DNA of 64,000 bases from Chthoniobacterales bacterium (GTDB lineage Bacteria > Verrucomicrobiota > Verrucomicrobiia > Chthoniobacterales > Terrimicrobiaceae), in the NCBI GenBank assembly GCA_014879575.1, contig JACSRU010000108.1:1-64000 (forward strand), in the 5' to 3' direction. The stretch's first letter is position 1. Each line of letters opens with the position of its first letter. Below are positions 1 through 9,926 of the stretch, in pieces. The translations under genes were made by a program, and so were the position numbers. The notes under the pieces were generated by a model. The model was not told the origin of the DNA. It saw only the letters and a list, made by a program, of their open reading frames with translations, and searched no databases.

Positions 1-108
1 CCCCGCTGCCGACAGTCCTTCCTTCAACAACCTCTCCGCCTCCTTTTCTCCGTGCGCCAGGCGTTCTTTGCTTCTGGCATATATGATTGCGCCCAGAACA
101 AAGCCCAA
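1..108 (-). CDS. Possible partial gene running off the left edge
   Basis: The minus-strand frame is open from about position 166 to the edge and reads like protein: a short hydrophobic stretch (GFVLGAIIYA) followed by a charged helical segment rich in K, E and R. No ATG is in frame; the only plausible start is a TTG at 108. A perfect 6-bp inverted repeat (gttcat-tt-atgaac, 117-130) lies just upstream. A membrane-anchored coiled-coil protein would fit. The stretch is short and lacks a convincing ribosome binding site, so it may be non-coding. Confidence 0.22.
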   Translation of the reverse strand, partial: MGFVLGAIIYARSKERLAHGEKEAERLLKEGLSAAG

Positions 109-164
109 GTTGTAACGTTCATTTATGAACAGCCCCCTGCGGTTTTGCGGTGCTGGCCGTGCCC

Positions 165-878
165 TCAGTGGGTGACACGAACCGGAGTGCCGTAGGGAGC
201 GTTTTCGTAGAATTTTTCCGCAGCCCCGCGGGGGAGACGGATGCATCCATGCGACGCGGCATAACCGGGAAGATAGCCTGCGTGCATTCCCACCGCGCCG
301 GTGATTCTCAGAAAATAAGGCATGGCAGCCCCGCGGAATCGGGTGCCCGGCGGACGCTTGTCCTTATTGACCCCGACATTTTTCATAACCACATCCCCGC
401 CCGCATCCACGTAATCCCCGTAGAGAGTCGAGACGTGGTCCACATCTTTTTCAATGACGGAATAATCCCCCGAAGGCGTGCTGTAGCCCTCGCGACCGGT
501 CGAGACGGGGGAGATTCCCACAAGAACGCCTCCCTTGAAAAATCTCGCCGTTTGGTCGCTGAGATCAATGACAATCGAGGGGGATCCGCCGGGATTGTCA
601 TCCACCCACGACCACGAGACTTCCGGCGGCTGAGGAGCCTCGGCGGGCTTTTTCTGGCCGCGGGGAGAGGCAAAAAGAATCTCTCCGTTGGGTCCGAGGT
701 AGGCTGTCGAAAAATCCGGATGGTTCTGGAAGCCGGGGGGCTTTGAGGCACAGGAGATAAGAAAAGGAGCGGCGAGAACCGCCAGGGATACACCCCGGAC
801 CGCCCGTCGCCGGGCGGCTTGCCCAGGCCACCTGGCCAGCCTCAAAAAAATCGGTTGGAAGGAGGTGTTACTCTTCAT
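165..878 (-). CDS. L,D-transpeptidase (YkuD family) lipoprotein
   Basis: A 237-residue protein. It starts with a basic n-region and a hydrophobic segment ending in a lipobox (LISC, about residue 40), so it is probably an outer-membrane or periplasmic lipoprotein. The C-terminal half is a YkuD domain with the conserved HAG...SHGCIRLP signature; the Cys is the catalytic nucleophile that forms 3-3 peptidoglycan cross-links or attaches proteins to peptidoglycan. The ATG at 878 overlaps the stop codon of the upstream RND pump by 4 bp (ATGA), so the two are probably co-translated. The physiological substrate cannot be read from sequence. Confidence 0.88.
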   Translation of the reverse strand: MKSNTSFQPIFLRLARWPGQAARRRAVRGVSLAVLAAPFLISCASKPPGFQNHPDFSTAYLGPNGEILFASPRGQKKPAEAPQPPEVSWSWVDDNPGGSPSIVIDLSDQTARFFKGGVLVGISPVSTGREGYSTPSGDYSVIEKDVDHVSTLYGDYVDAGGDVVMKNVGVNKDKRPPGTRFRGAAMPYFLRITGAVGMHAGYLPGYAASHGCIRLPRGAAEKFYENAPYGTPVRVTH

Positions 879-3800
879 GGGGTTGTCGTCTTTTCCTGAG
901 TCTGGGGCACTTCTTCTTTTCGCCCCGCAAAAAACCGTTCCACCACATAGAAGCAGGCCGGAATGAGGAAGATGGAGAGGAACGTGGCCGCGAGCATGCC
1001 GCCGATCACCGTGGTTCCAAGCACCCGACGCGAAACCGCTCCCGAGCCGGAAGCCAGGGCCAGGGGAATTGTTCCGAAGATAAAGGCAAACGCCGTCATA
1101 AGGATCGGGCGCAGCCGAAGCTTGGCGCCTGCCAGCGCGGCATCCATGGCGGACTTGCCTTTCTCGTATTCGTCCTTGGCGAACTCCACGATGAGGATCG
1201 CATTTTTGGCAGCGAGTCCGATGAGCATGACGAGCCCGATCTGTGCGTAGAGGTTGTTTTGCATGCCACGAATGCTTAACCCGGCAAAGGCGCCGAAGAC
1301 GGCAATCGGCGTGGTGAGAAGCACGCTGAAGGGCAGTGACCAACTCTCATATTGCGCGGCGAGAATCAGAAATACGAAGAGCAACGAGAGTCCAAAAATC
1401 GCGCTGGGCGGAACCCCCTGGGCGGCTTTCTGCTCCTGATAGGACATGCCAAAGTAGTCGAACCCCATGCCGGACGGCATGGTCTGGGCGAAGACGTCCT
1501 CGAGTGCCCGCATGGCTTGATTCGTTGAAAAGCCAGGGGCAACCGCCGCGTTGATCTGGGAACTTCGGAACATGTTGTAGCGCATCGTGAACTCCGGGCC
1601 AAACGAGTGCTTTGCCCGCACGAAGGAATTGATCGGCACGGCCTGACCTTTGTCGTTGGTCACGAAGAACAGGCCGAGGTTGTCGATGTCGGTCCGGTAT
1701 TCCCCCTCCGCCTGGATATACACCTGCCATTGGAGACCGAAGCGGTTGAAGTAATTCACAAAATACCCGCCCAGAAAGGTTTGGACCGTCTCATACGCAT
1801 CCGAGAGGCTGACTCCCTGAATCATCGCCTGGGCCTCGTCCACATCGAGAAAGATTTGTGGCACATCCCAGAGGGCGGTCGTGAACACGCTGGAGAATTC
1901 CGGACGCTTTTTTGCGGCCGCCATGAAGGTCTGCGTGTTTTTTGCGATGAATTCCACATCGGCACCGGTTCGGTCCTCGAGCATGAAGGTTACGCCACCC
2001 GCCGTGCCGATCCCCGGAATGGCCGGCGGAGGGAAGGCGAAGGCGGCCGTCGGTTTTGCAAGGCCCGCCAGTTCGCGGTTGATGTTAGCCTGAAGGGCAT
2101 CAATCTGGAGGTCCGGGGAGGTGCGCTCTGCCCAGGGTTTCATCGCGATGAAGAAAAAGCCGGTGTAGGTACTCTGCACCGTGCTCAGCAGGTTGAACCC
2201 GATGATCGAGGTGACATGCTGGACGCCGGGGGTCTTCTCGAGGATTTTCTCGATATCAGCGGATGCCGCAGCGGTCTGTTGAAGCGACGAGGCCCGCGGA
2301 AGTTGCACGACACCGAAGAGATACCCCTGGTCCTCCTCGGGAATGAAGCCGGTCGGCATGCGGGCTCCCAGACCAAAGCCGGCAAGCGTCAGGAGCCCGA
2401 GCAAGAACAGACTGATGACAAACTTCCGCATGAGTCCATGGCAGACCCTTCCATAGCCGTTGGTGGCGGAACCGAAGATCTTGTTGAATCCCCGGAAGAA
2501 CGCTCCGAGGGGGCCGGAAGCCTCCTGCCTTGGCCGGAGGAGAAGCGCCCCCAGCGCGGGACTGAGGGAGAGGGCGTTAAAGGCCGAGATGATCACCGAC
2601 ACCGCCATCGTGACAGCGAATTGCTGATACATCGCGCCCGTGATGCCGGGAATGAAAACCGTGGGAATAAACACCGCCGCCAGGATGAGTGCAATGGCGA
2701 CCACAGGCCCGGAGACCTGGGACATCGCTTTGAAGGCCGCATCCTTCGGCGACAACCCCTGCTCGATATGGTGCTCGATGGCCTCCACCACGACGATGGC
2801 GTCATCGACGACCAATCCAATGGCCAGCACAAGTCCGAACAGGGACAGTGTGTTGATGGAAAATCCCAATACCGGAAAAATCGCGAAGGTTCCGATCAGG
2901 GACACCGGAACCGCGATCAGCGGAATCAGGGTGGCCCGCCACCCCTGAAGGAAAATGAACACGACGATGATGACAAGAATCATCGCCTCAAACAACGTCT
3001 TCACGATTTCCTTCATGCCCTCGGTGATGGCAAGCGTCGTATCCAACGCCACTTCATATTTGAGATCATCGGGAAAAAGCTTCGCCTGCTGCTCGAAAAG
3101 TGCCCGGACCTGTTTCATGGTGTCCACGGCATTCGATCCGGGAAGTTGATAGACCGCCACGATGGCCGCGTTCTGACCGTTGAAGCGTCCCTGCAGGTTG
3201 TAAATCTGGCCGCCCAGTTCCACGCGCGCCACGTCCCGCACGCGCACAATGGATCCGTCCTCATTGGCGCGAATGACGATGTTCTCGAAATCCTCCGGCG
3301 TCACGAGCCGCCCGGTGGTGTTGACCGTGAACGTGAAGACCTGACCGGGCGGCACGGGTTCGGCGCCGATCTGGCCGGCCGGATTCACGTTGTTTTGCGC
3401 GTTGACCGCATCGATGACCTCCGGGACCGTGATGTTCAGGGTCGCCAGGCGATCCGGCTTCACCCAAATCCGCATGGCATACTGACCCGCGCCAAAAATG
3501 CTGACGCTCCCGACCCCGTTGACGCGGGTGAGCGGGTCATTGATGTTGATGTAGGCGTAGTTTGCCAGGAAGGTGGGATCGAACGTCCCGTTCGGCGAGT
3601 AGATGGCAAACACGCCGAGCGGCGAGGAAAGTGCCTGTTCCACGGTGACTCCGAAATTCCGGACATCCTGCGGGAGCTGCGAAGAGGCCTGGGTCTGCCG
3701 CATCTGGGCGAGAATCTGATCCGTCGTCGGTTCGGTTGATGTGTCGAAGATGACATTCAGATTCATCATGCCGTTGTTGGCATTGATCGAATACATGTAG

Positions 3801-4027
3801 TCCATTCCCTCGACGCCGCTCATCTGTTGTTCGATCGGGGTGGCCACCGATTGCTCGACCGTGAGCGCATCGGCACCGACATACGTCGTCTGCACCTGGA
3901 TTTGCGGGGGAACGATATTGGGAAACTGGGAGACCGGAAGACCGGCCATCGAAACGAGGCCAACAATCACCGTGATGATCGCAATGACCATCGCAACGAT
4001 CGGCCGACGGATAAAGAAATTCGACAT
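875..4027 (-). CDS. RND multidrug efflux pump, HAE1/AcrB family inner-membrane subunit
   Basis: A 1050-residue protein of full AcrB/MexB length. It begins with the typical [12 protein letters not shown] amino terminus. It carries the proton-relay residues of the family: the paired Asp in the transmembrane segment [13 protein letters not shown], and the Lys in [14 protein letters not shown]. Large periplasmic porter and docking loops lie between the transmembrane blocks. It should export amphiphilic drugs, detergents or lipids by proton antiport. The adaptor subunit lies 2 bp upstream (stop at 4030, pump start at 4027), and the L,D-transpeptidase overlaps its 3' end. No TolC-like outer-membrane factor is in the window, so one must be supplied from elsewhere. 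Confidence 0.96.
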   Translation of the reverse strand: MSNFFIRRPIVAMVIAIITVIVGLVSMAGLPVSQFPNIVPPQIQVQTTYVGADALTVEQSVATPIEQQMSGVEGMDYMYSINANNGMMNLNVIFDTSTEPTTDQILAQMRQTQASSQLPQDVRNFGVTVEQALSSPLGVFAIYSPNGTFDPTFLANYAYININDPLTRVNGVGSVSIFGAGQYAMRIWVKPDRLATLNITVPEVIDAVNAQNNVNPAGQIGAEPVPPGQVFTFTVNTTGRLVTPEDFENIVIRANEDGSIVRVRDVARVELGGQIYNLQGRFNGQNAAIVAVYQLPGSNAVDTMKQVRALFEQQAKLFPDDLKYEVALDTTLAITEGMKEIVKTLFEAMILVIIVVFIFLQGWRATLIPLIAVPVSLIGTFAIFPVLGFSINTLSLFGLVLAIGLVVDDAIVVVEAIEHHIEQGLSPKDAAFKAMSQVSGPVVAIALILAAVFIPTVFIPGITGAMYQQFAVTMAVSVIISAFNALSLSPALGALLLRPRQEASGPLGAFFRGFNKIFGSATNGYGRVCHGLMRKFVISLFLLGLLTLAGFGLGARMPTGFIPEEDQGYLFGVVQLPRASSLQQTAAASADIEKILEKTPGVQHVTSIIGFNLLSTVQSTYTGFFFIAMKPWAERTSPDLQIDALQANINRELAGLAKPTAAFAFPPPAIPGIGTAGGVTFMLEDRTGADVEFIAKNTQTFMAAAKKRPEFSSVFTTALWDVPQIFLDVDEAQAMIQGVSLSDAYETVQTFLGGYFVNYFNRFGLQWQVYIQAEGEYRTDIDNLGLFFVTNDKGQAVPINSFVRAKHSFGPEFTMRYNMFRSSQINAAVAPGFSTNQAMRALEDVFAQTMPSGMGFDYFGMSYQEQKAAQGVPPSAIFGLSLLFVFLILAAQYESWSLPFSVLLTTPIAVFGAFAGLSIRGMQNNLYAQIGLVMLIGLAAKNAILIVEFAKDEYEKGKSAMDAALAGAKLRLRPILMTAFAFIFGTIPLALASGSGAVSRRVLGTTVIGGMLAATFLSIFLIPACFYVVERFFAGRKEEVPQTQEKTTTP

Positions 4028-4029
4028 GG

Positions 4030-5196
4030 CTATTTGGCGTCCGCCGGTGCGGGGGTCGGAGACTCCGCCGGTGCGGGGGTCTGGTAGGGCTTGGCGATGA
4101 TCTTCGATTGCGGAGTCGCTTTTTCCGTTCCATCCACGATCACTCTGTCACCCGCCTTCAGGTCGCCCTGCACGACCTGCCACTTCCCCTCGAGGGGCCC
4201 CAGCTTGACCGACACGGGTTTCACCACGTTGTCTGGGCTGAGCACCTTAACAAAAGACATTCCCTGCAATTCGACTGTGGCGGCTTGGGGGACGAGAATG
4301 GCGCCGGGGATCTGCTGGACCGGCGCGGTGATCCTCGCAAAGAGACCGGGGCGCAGGACATTTTTGGGATTTGGGAAAAGCGCGGTGATTTGGATTGTGC
4401 CCGTCGAGGCATTTATCTGCCGGTTGACGAAGTCGAATTTTCCGGGTTCGGGATATTCGGTGCCATCGGCGAGCCGGAGGCGCAGGAGAGGCTTCAAATC
4501 GTTTGGAGCGGTTTCCTGAAGCCGTGCAAGCAACGCGCTGGCACCGAGATATTCGGACTCGGTGATCGAGAAATTCATCTTCATCGGATCGACCTGGGAG
4601 AGTTGGGTGAGGATGGTCGTTTTTCCGCCGGGTCCCACGAGATCCCCGATCTGCGCCTGGGCGATGCCGACAATCCCATCGAAGGGTGCCTTGATCGTGC
4701 AGTAGTCGAGGTTGACCTGCGCAGACTGCACCTGTGCCTGGGCGGCTGCCGCCGCCGCCAATGCCGATTGGGTGTCCTGATACGAGACATCGTATTGTTG
4801 CTGGCTGATGACTTTTGTCTGGTAGAGCTGCGCCTGGCGTTGAAGCGTGATCTGCTGCAGCTGGGCCTGGGCAACCGCCTGGGCATAGTTTGCCTGAGCC
4901 TGGGCAAGCACCGCCTGGAAGGGTCGCGGATCAATGGTGAAGAGCAGCTCGTCTTTTTTGACAAACGAACCCTCCTTATAGTTCTGGGTGAGGAGATATC
5001 CCGTCACCTGGGCTTGGATGTTTGTGTTCAGATAGCCATCCAGGAGGCCAATCCATTCCTGTGTGGCGATCACATCCTTCTGAATCGCCTCGGTGTAAGT
5101 TACCACCACCGGTGGAGGCTCCGGTTGCTTTTTCTCGCACGCGGCAAGAAGAACGACCCCGCAAAGGGTCAGGACGCGGAACGAATACGGGTTCAT
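4030..5196 (-). CDS. RND efflux periplasmic adaptor (membrane fusion protein, AcrA family)
   Basis: A 388-residue lipoprotein. The chosen ATG at 5196 gives a short signal peptide ending in the lipobox LLAAC at about residue 17; an upstream in-frame ATG at 5256 would bury this signal. The body follows the adaptor pattern: a biotinyl-lipoyl half, a long Gln/Ala-rich coiled-coil hairpin ([16 protein letters not shown] and following), the second lipoyl half, then beta-barrel and membrane-proximal domains, ending in a Pro/Ala-rich tail. It should bridge the downstream RND pump to an outer-membrane channel. It is the first gene of the adaptor-pump-transpeptidase operon. Confidence 0.94.
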   Translation of the reverse strand: MNPYSFRVLTLCGVVLLAACEKKQPEPPPVVVTYTEAIQKDVIATQEWIGLLDGYLNTNIQAQVTGYLLTQNYKEGSFVKKDELLFTIDPRPFQAVLAQAQANYAQAVAQAQLQQITLQRQAQLYQTKVISQQQYDVSYQDTQSALAAAAAAQAQVQSAQVNLDYCTIKAPFDGIVGIAQAQIGDLVGPGGKTTILTQLSQVDPMKMNFSITESEYLGASALLARLQETAPNDLKPLLRLRLADGTEYPEPGKFDFVNRQINASTGTIQITALFPNPKNVLRPGLFARITAPVQQIPGAILVPQAATVELQGMSFVKVLSPDNVVKPVSVKLGPLEGKWQVVQGDLKAGDRVIVDGTEKATPQSKIIAKPYQTPAPAESPTPAPADAK

Positions 5197-5334
5197 GGAG
5201 CGAATCACTACCAACTGCGGGATTCGACTGCGAGCCTGAAAATTGTCGCAGATCAAAAAGGAGCAAGTCCAGGCGCCGTAATGCGCGGACAGGGGTGCCG
5301 GATATCCGGGGCAACCACCAACAGGAAATGGCCG

Positions 5335-6465
5335 CTACTGGGGCAGATCGCGCAGACCAACCCCCGGCACCGGGGGTGGCGGGACAGCCTCCACGATGGG
5401 CTTCAAGGCGGTTTCGGGATTTCTGTAGGCCGCCACTTCCCGGGGGGAAATGTGATTTTCGGCCAATTTTTTGTATTCCAAAATCCCGCGGGCGATGGAG
5501 GTTGCGTAATCGTCCCTCCATTGTTTCGAGGCGACCTTGCGGGCGTCGTCGGCATTGGTTAAAAACCCTCCCTCCACGAGCACGGAGGGAACCTCCGCCA
5601 GGCGGATTACGGCAAACCGAGCTCTCTTTACTCCACGATCGGTCATTTCAACCCTGCCAAGCATGGAATGGTAAATCGCGTTCGCGAGGGCAAAGCTGTG
5701 GATGTCGTGATGGTTGCCGTTTTCCTGAACCATGTCCCGCTCCCGAATTTGTTCGTAGGCGGTGGAGGGTGCCCCCCGGGGGGTCACACAAAAAATCTCA
5801 AATCCTTTGGCCGCCGGATTGGTGTCGGATGCGTTAAAATGCAGGCTGACAAAAACGGCGTTTTTCAAGCGACTGGCCACCGCCGCCCGGTCGGCCAATT
5901 CAACAAAGCTATCGCTGTTCCTCGTGAGAATGACCCGTATTCCGGATTTTTGAAGTGCGTTTCGAACCCGACGGGCGATATCGAGCGCGAAGTTTTTTTC
6001 GTGTTCATACGGACTGCGAGCCCCATTGTCGCGCCCCCCGTGGCCCGGATCGAGAATGACCGTGGAAACGGGAGGGAATTCCGGAATGCGGGTCGGGCGA
6101 AAGGCTGGTTCCAGTGTTTTTCCAAGATCCAGGCGCGAGACATAAACCTTGCCGTCATCCTCCAACACCGGGAAGGCGAGCCAGTGCCTGATCCCGTTGA
6201 TTTCCATTTCGCGGCTGTTTAGCGTCGCGAGGAGGGAGCGACCCGAGCCCTTGAGCTTCCGGGTTTTGGCATCCGGGGACGTCGCTTCGCCGAGACCGTA
6301 GAAGGTTGCGATTTCCTCCAGGGAAACATGATCCCTTCCGGAGAACGATTTGATCTCCCACGCCCTTGCCGGGAGCGCACCGAGCAGGATCACCAACAAT
6401 CCTCTGCCGACGATACGACACAGGCGGCCAATCCCTCCGGCGGATCTGGGACCGGGGAATCGCAT
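5335..6465 (-). CDS. N-acetylmuramoyl-L-alanine amidase (Amidase_3)
   Basis: A 376-residue exported protein. After the signal peptide (cleavage near ALPARA-W) comes about 110 residues without a motif I recognise, then an Amidase_3 domain. Its zinc and catalytic residues are visible: His in ILDPGHGG, Glu in YEHEKN, His in VSLHFNAS, and the catalytic Glu in VLVEGGFL. It cleaves the amide between MurNAc and L-Ala of the stem peptide, as AmiC does in daughter-cell separation. ATG at 6465 is chosen because the next one upstream (6501) would overlap the neighbouring gene. It is the last gene of the ECF sigma operon, 7 bp after the HtrA-like gene. Confidence 0.9.
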   Translation of the reverse strand: MRFPGPRSAGGIGRLCRIVGRGLLVILLGALPARAWEIKSFSGRDHVSLEEIATFYGLGEATSPDAKTRKLKGSGRSLLATLNSREMEINGIRHWLAFPVLEDDGKVYVSRLDLGKTLEPAFRPTRIPEFPPVSTVILDPGHGGRDNGARSPYEHEKNFALDIARRVRNALQKSGIRVILTRNSDSFVELADRAAVASRLKNAVFVSLHFNASDTNPAAKGFEIFCVTPRGAPSTAYEQIRERDMVQENGNHHDIHSFALANAIYHSMLGRVEMTDRGVKRARFAVIRLAEVPSVLVEGGFLTNADDARKVASKQWRDDYATSIARGILEYKKLAENHISPREVAAYRNPETALKPIVEAVPPPPVPGVGLRDLPQ

Positions 6466-6472
6466 TGGCCGG

Positions 6473-7513
6473 TTATTTCGGAGCGATGTTTGAGGTGGCA
6501 TCGGGTGCGGAGGTCGCCTGCATTTCGTGGTCCGGAGCCAGCGGATGGAGTGTCGGCTTCACCGGGAAGGACAATTTTTGCGAGCCCCGCATGACTTGGA
6601 TTTCCGCCGGATCTCCGGCAGTCAAATAGTAGGAGGCGTCCAGGACGTCTTCACTTGTGGTGATGGGGGTATTGCCCACACGGAGGAGGACGTCGCCAAG
6701 TTGCAGGCCCGACAGGGCCGCAGGGGTCTCCGGATCCAGCGCACCGATTCTGGCAGTGGACCCCTCAACGGATTCCCGGGCGTCCTCCACCTCGACCCCC
6801 ACCCATCCAGGGCGAAGCTCCCCGAAGCGAACCAGATCCCGGTGCAACTTCTCCGCCGCCTGCATCGGAAGGATGTGGCAGGCGGATCCGTCGCCGAGGC
6901 TCCCCACAAGGATTCCGATGGACTCCCCTTTCATGTTCAAAATGGGAGAGCCCCCCTGACCGCGCTGCACGGACAGGTTTGCGCGAAAATGCGTCGTGGA
7001 AAAATATTGTCCCAGATACTTGCGGTCCCGTCCGGCGATAAACCCGAAGCTCGGACATTCCTCCAGATCCTCCGGATAGCCGATCAGCACCACCGGTGTC
7101 GCGATGTCCACTGGCTTCGAATCCCCGATCGGGATGAACGGAGTGCTGGCATCCACCTTCAGGATGGCGATTCCGCTCCGTTGATCCGCCACGAGAATTT
7201 TTGCGGGAAGCTCTTTGCCATCGAAAATCACCCGCACCTCCTGGGCCTTGAGCACAATGCCCGCATGCGTGTAGAGCGTGCCGAAAGGATCCGAAAAAAA
7301 TCCGCTCCCATACCGGATCCCCAGGGCGTCCGTGGCCCGCACCTTCACAACCGCCCTGCCCCGTTCCTCAAAAATTTTGTGGACCTGCGCGGAAAGCTTG
7401 TCCGCCACGGACTCTTCCGCATTCAGACAGACGCAAAATCCCAGGGAAAAAAGGGCGGCAAAAGAAACCGCCGAAACCCGGAAAGAAAAGCTAGAAGCTG
7501 CGGGAGGAAGCAT
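6473..7513 (-). CDS. HtrA/DegP-like exported PDZ protein lacking the catalytic triad
   Basis: A 346-residue protein: signal peptide (about 1-32), a chymotrypsin-fold protease domain (about 38-215) and one PDZ domain (about 230-325). The fold landmarks of HtrA are all present (GSGFF, THAGIV, SGIAILKVD, RGQGGSPILN). Aligned by eye on the usual TNNHVV, TDLAVLK and GNSGGP motifs, however, the catalytic His, Asp and Ser are Gly85, Gly114 and Gly187. His83 and Ser189 lie two residues away. It is therefore probably a pseudoprotease acting as a binding or sensor protein. It overlaps the anti-sigma-like gene by 23 bp and sits in the position a DegP/MucD-type protease often takes in rpoE-type operons. 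Confidence 0.85.
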   Translation of the reverse strand: MLPPAASSFSFRVSAVSFAALFSLGFCVCLNAEESVADKLSAQVHKIFEERGRAVVKVRATDALGIRYGSGFFSDPFGTLYTHAGIVLKAQEVRVIFDGKELPAKILVADQRSGIAILKVDASTPFIPIGDSKPVDIATPVVLIGYPEDLEECPSFGFIAGRDRKYLGQYFSTTHFRANLSVQRGQGGSPILNMKGESIGILVGSLGDGSACHILPMQAAEKLHRDLVRFGELRPGWVGVEVEDARESVEGSTARIGALDPETPAALSGLQLGDVLLRVGNTPITTSEDVLDASYYLTAGDPAEIQVMRGSQKLSFPVKPTLHPLAPDHEMQATSAPDATSNIAPK

Positions 7514-7925
7514 AACTCACCGGACGGGTCGGAAGCACATAGTGCACAGAGGGAGAGCCGGTGGATGTCATCGCTACGGGAGCGGATTCGCCAATGGTTA
7601 CCGATTGCGGTGAGGTCAAATTGAGGGGGGCGGGCGGATTTGAGGCAATGGCACCGCCGGGAACCGGGGCACTTGGGCGAAAGACGATCAAGCTCGAGGC
7701 GGCTACCGCCATGGCGACAATGGTGGCGTAAACCATGCGGGGAACCTGAAAATTGGGTGCCAAAGAAACCAGCCGGTCCCAGGTAATCTCCCAGAGGGGG
7801 CGCCGGATGAGTTCCGCGCGTTGGCGCGCCTGGAATTCCTGCAGGAAATCCTCGAAATATCCCGGAGGCGGCATCTCGTAACGTTTCAACCTCAGTAGTT
7901 TGGAGACTTGTTCTTCGGGTGTCAT
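7491..7925 (-). CDS. Small single-span membrane protein, candidate anti-sigma factor
   Basis: A 144-residue protein with a charged cytoplasmic part (about 1-63), one transmembrane helix (about 64-83, ending IVFRP) and a Ser/Pro-rich periplasmic tail. I do not recognise the family by motif, and there is no HxxxCxxC zinc signature of ZAS anti-sigma factors. The evidence for anti-sigma function is position and topology: it starts 10 bp after the stop of the ECF sigma gene and overlaps the HtrA-like gene, matching the sigma, anti-sigma, DegP-like order of rpoE/algU operons. The cytoplasmic part would bind the sigma factor and the tail would sense the envelope. This role is inferred. Confidence 0.7.
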   Translation of the reverse strand: MTPEEQVSKLLRLKRYEMPPPGYFEDFLQEFQARQRAELIRRPLWEITWDRLVSLAPNFQVPRMVYATIVAMAVAASSLIVFRPSAPVPGGAIASNPPAPLNLTSPQSVTIGESAPVAMTSTGSPSVHYVLPTRPVSYASSRSF

Positions 7926-7935
7926 GGTTCCGTGA

Positions 7936-8520
7936 TCACGTGGTGATAAACTCTTGCAGGTAATTTTGCAACTGTCTGTGCGCGTAAAAGAGCCGCGAGC
8001 GGACGGTCCCCTCGGAGGTCTTCAAAACCTTTGCGATTTCCGCATGCGGCATTCCCTGGATATCAAACATCGTCACAACAGCTCTATGCTCATCTGACAA
8101 CTTCATCATGGCTTCGTTCAATTTTTTTTGAAGTTCACCGAGATTGGCCTGATGTCGGGGGTCGCGGGCGGTGGTGGCTTCGATGAAATCCGGATCATTC
8201 GCGATCCCATTATCCACATCGTCGAGACTCATCGTCATCCGGCGGTTGCGTTTCTTCAGGAAATTGATCGCCATGTTGACGGCGATCGAGTGCAGCCAGG
8301 TATAAATGCTGGATTTCCCCTGGAACCCCTTGATCGAGCGATAGGCCTTGGAAAAAACCTCTTGGAGGAGGTCGTTTGTATCCTCGTGATTCGAGGTCAT
8401 GTTGTAGATCAGTCCGTAAAGGCGGGGACTAAATCGCGTCACGAGTTCGTCAAACGCCCGGGCGTCGCCCGCTTGGGTGCGGGCCACGAGTTCTTGGTCG
8501 GGCGTCTCGGGTGTTTCCAT
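7936..8520 (-). CDS. ECF-type RNA polymerase sigma factor (sigma-70 family)
   Basis: A 194-residue protein with region 2 (about 20-90, including LLQEVFSKAYRSI and a Trp-containing -10 recognition helix) and region 4 (about 132-185, a helix-turn-helix around HAEIAKVLKTSEGTVRSRL). It lacks regions 1 and 3, as ECF sigma factors do. The start at 8520 (METPETPD) is chosen because upstream codons in this frame read like noise. It heads the sigma, membrane protein, HtrA-like, amidase operon. Its likely regulon is envelope stress and peptidoglycan remodelling, and it probably activates its own operon. Target promoters cannot be determined here. Confidence 0.93.
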   Translation of the reverse strand: METPETPDQELVARTQAGDARAFDELVTRFSPRLYGLIYNMTSNHEDTNDLLQEVFSKAYRSIKGFQGKSSIYTWLHSIAVNMAINFLKKRNRRMTMSLDDVDNGIANDPDFIEATTARDPRHQANLGELQKKLNEAMMKLSDEHRAVVTMFDIQGMPHAEIAKVLKTSEGTVRSRLFYAHRQLQNYLQEFITT

Positions 8521-8650
8521 GAGCTGGGCAAGGCGACATCTATCGCAAAGCCGGACGGCTGTGCAGAAAAAAATGGGGTGCCCGCGTGTCGGAGTTTTCG
8601 TCGCCCGGGTGTGGAAGCTGGAAGGGAGAGGAAAGGCGGTTCGCGCAGGC

Positions 8651-9916
8651 TCAGGCCGCGTCCTTTTCCTGCTTCTTGCGAATGAGCGGGGCACGCTTGC
8701 CCTCGACCACGGAGCGATTGATCGTGACCTCGGCAATGTCGTCCCGACCTGGGGAGTCAAACATGACATCGAGCATGATCCGTTCGATCATGGTGCGCAG
8801 GGCTCTGGCACCGGTGCCCTTTTTGAGGGCTTCCGAAGCAAGAGCCCGGAGGGCATCCTTCGTGATGTTGAGACCGACGCCATCCATGGCGAGCAGCTTG
8901 GTGAACTGCTTGACCATGGCATTTTTTGGTTCCTGAAGGATTGTCACCAGCTCCTCCTCGGTCAATTCATCCAGCGCGGCAACGATCGGGAGGCGTCCGA
9001 TGAATTCAGGAATGAGCCCGAAACTCAGGAGGTCTTCGGGTTCAACCCCCCGCAAGGCTTCGCGATGGAGAAGATTCGAGGACAGATCCTTGCCGGCATG
9101 GAAGCCCATTGCGCGTCCTCCCATCCGGCGGTGGATGATTTTGTCGAGTCCGACAAACGCCCCCCCGCAGATGAAAAGGATTTTTTCGGTGTTCACCTGG
9201 ATGTATTCTTGGTGCGGGTGCTTTCGTCCGCCCTGCGGCGGGACATTGCAGACGGTGCCCTCGAGCATCTTGAGGAGAGCCTGTTGGACTCCCTCGCCCG
9301 AGACGTCGCGTGTGATGCTGACATTCTCGGTTTTGCGCCCGATTTTGTCGATTTCATCAATATAAACGATCCCCATCTCGCAGCGTTTGACATCGTAGTC
9401 GGCATTCTGAAGGAGACGGAGAATGATGTTCTCGACATCCTCGCCCACATAGCCGGCTTCGGTGATCGAGGTGGCGTCGGCGATGCAAAACGGAACATCC
9501 AGGATTTTTGCGAGCGTGCGGGCGAGGAGGGTTTTTCCCGAGCCCGTGGGGCCGATCAAAAGGATGTTGCTCTTTTCGATTTCCACATCCGCCAGCGGGT
9601 CAACACCAACCGTGGAGGGGATTTCCTGCAACAGTCGTTTGTAGTGGTTGTGCATGGCGACGGAGAGCACCTTCTTTGCCTGGTTCTGTCCGATCACATG
9701 CTGATCGAGTTGCTGCTTGATCTCCGCCGGTTTTGGCACCCGGAGCGTAGGCTTCACCTTCCTGGTTTCCTCCCGGGTTTCCTTGTCCAGAATCCCTTTG
9801 CAGACCGTGATGCAGCTGTCGCAAATATAGACGCCGGGTCCGGCAATGAGCTTGCGGACCTCTGCATGGTTTTTGCCACAGAAGGAACACATCGTCAGGT
9901 TGGTCGTGCGCGCCAT
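8651..9916 (-). CDS. clpX: ATP-dependent Clp protease, ATP-binding subunit ClpX
   Basis: A 421-residue AAA+ unfoldase. It starts with the four-Cys zinc-binding domain (CSFCGK ... YICDSC), then the Walker A motif GPTGSGKT and a Walker B ending in DEIDKI, with sensor and arginine-finger regions and the C-terminal small domain. It recognises tagged substrates, unfolds them and feeds them into ClpP. It follows clpP by 10 bp in the conserved order tig-clpP-clpX. Length and motifs are normal for the family. Confidence 0.98.
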   Translation of the reverse strand: MARTTNLTMCSFCGKNHAEVRKLIAGPGVYICDSCITVCKGILDKETREETRKVKPTLRVPKPAEIKQQLDQHVIGQNQAKKVLSVAMHNHYKRLLQEIPSTVGVDPLADVEIEKSNILLIGPTGSGKTLLARTLAKILDVPFCIADATSITEAGYVGEDVENIILRLLQNADYDVKRCEMGIVYIDEIDKIGRKTENVSITRDVSGEGVQQALLKMLEGTVCNVPPQGGRKHPHQEYIQVNTEKILFICGGAFVGLDKIIHRRMGGRAMGFHAGKDLSSNLLHREALRGVEPEDLLSFGLIPEFIGRLPIVAALDELTEEELVTILQEPKNAMVKQFTKLLAMDGVGLNITKDALRALASEALKKGTGARALRTMIERIMLDVMFDSPGRDDIAEVTINRSVVEGKRAPLIRKKQEKDAA

Positions 9917-9926
9917 AGAGAGGAAC

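Noticed and set aside
1607..3739. A 710-codon plus-strand open frame opposite the RND pump
   Set aside because: It is the complement of a well-conserved pump gene; its translation is Arg/His/Gly-rich and matches no family.
6473..7513. Calling this an active DegP protease
   Set aside because: All three triad positions appear to be glycine.
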